DNA from: Actinoplanes liguriensis | Lineage (GTDB): Bacteria > Actinomycetota > Actinomycetes > Mycobacteriales > Micromonosporaceae | Length of the DNA: 8,334 bases | Direction of reading: 5' to 3' | Assembly (NCBI GenBank): GCA_000715855.1 | Contig: KL571301.1 | Location: forward strand, 7,503-15,836 | Shown here: piece after piece, positions 7,954-8,334 of the stretch | How the letters are laid out: each line of letters opens with the position of its first letter | How positions within the stretch are numbered: the first letter of the stretch is position 1 | Position numbers and translations under genes: made by a program | The notes under the pieces: model-generated | The model's database searches: none | Seen by the model: only the letters and a program-made list of their open reading frames with translations | Told to the model about the DNA's origin: nothing

Positions 7954-7959
7954 GCTGTC

Positions 7960-8334
7960 ATGACCGAGCTCACCCGGGATGCCGTGAAGCGGCTGTCGCC
8001 CGCCCGGGACCACGCCGCGCTGACCGACCTGCTGCTCACCGCGCCCGTCGAGTTGGACGATCTGGGCAGCGCGTTCCCCCTGGACTTTCCCGCCACGATC
8101 GCGCAACTGGTCACGGCGGGCCGTCTGGAGCGCGCGCCGATCCTGGAGGCCACCGTCTCCCGGCTCGCGCGCACCGGCCGGGCCGCGTCGCTGCGCCCGT
8201 TCGTGCTGCTGCACGACGCGTTGTCGCCGACTCTGGACGAGCTGCTGGAGCACGCGCCGGATTATGTCCGGCTCGCCGACGCGACCTCACCGGCCGTGGC
8301 CAAGCTCGCCCAGCGGGGGCTCCGCACGCTCGAC
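7960..8334 (+). CDS. N-terminal part of an uncharacterised, possibly DUF6493-like protein (truncated by window end)
   Basis: ATG 7960 opens a frame with no stop to the window edge, 125 residues. GC-rich third positions are strong throughout, supporting a real gene. The visible protein is helical and Leu/Ala/Asp-rich, with no signal peptide or membrane segment, so it is probably cytosolic. The stretch FVLLHDALSPTLDELLEHAPDY followed by SPAVAKLAQRGLRTLD looks like paired helices of a HEAT/ARM-like repeat. It reminds me of the large actinobacterial DUF6493 proteins, but this rests on memory of style, not on a search. It diverges from the kinase operon. The start is supported by TAGGTT 6 nt upstream. 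I assign no function. Confidence 0.75.
   Translation, partial: MTELTRDAVKRLSPARDHAALTDLLLTAPVELDDLGSAFPLDFPATIAQLVTAGRLERAPILEATVSRLARTGRAASLRPFVLLHDALSPTLDELLEHAPDYVRLADATSPAVAKLAQRGLRTLD

Overview
The window is very GC-rich, and its genes put G or C in almost every third codon position. GTG starts, GTGA stop/start overlaps and apparently leaderless promoters are common. Together these point to a high-GC actinobacterium. A relative of Actinoplanes or other Micromonosporaceae is my guess from style only, since no marker gene here fixes the genus.

Layout, left to right. Positions 2-169 (+) are the 3' end of an unrecognised gene. A HAD-family phosphatase/phosphomutase gene begins at 187 (+). 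Its conserved domain ends near 840, but its frame has no stop codon until 2338-2340, beyond the whole of the next gene on the other strand. Positions 865-1164 hold no convincing gene. They carry an 18-bp direct repeat around CCCGCGGG and a dense G-quadruplex motif on the minus strand. An acyl-CoA dehydrogenase of the GcdH/ACX4-like branch lies at 1165-2307 (-). It diverges from a 979-residue glycyl-tRNA synthetase at 2432-5371 (+), in which the bacterial alpha (GlyQ) and beta (GlyS) subunits are fused into one chain. A strong hairpin at 5378-5417 lies between that gene and the convergent DUF2306-type six-helix membrane protein (5400-6059, -). Upstream of the membrane protein, on the same strand, is a NarL-type two-component system: histidine kinase 7903-6803 and response regulator 6806-6156, overlapping by GTGA. 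A divergent gene at 7960 (+) runs off the window and may be DUF6493-like.

How the parts may work together. The kinase senses an unknown signal through about six membrane helices and phosphorylates Asp55 of the regulator. The membrane protein is the nearest possible target: the 96-bp gap before it has two inverted repeats that could be operators or, in one case, a terminator. The synthetase and the acyl-CoA dehydrogenase share a 124-bp divergent promoter region with an 18-bp palindrome over the likely dehydrogenase -10 box. Four gene starts (187, 2432, 7903 and 7960) have a -10-like hexamer ending 6-7 nt upstream, as expected for leaderless mRNAs.

I see no mobile element, CRISPR array, tRNA, rRNA or clear horizontally acquired island. 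The points most worth a second look are the fused alpha-beta GlyRS, the HAD gene without a stop, the G-quadruplex/repeat block between convergent genes, and the inverted repeats before the DUF2306 gene.
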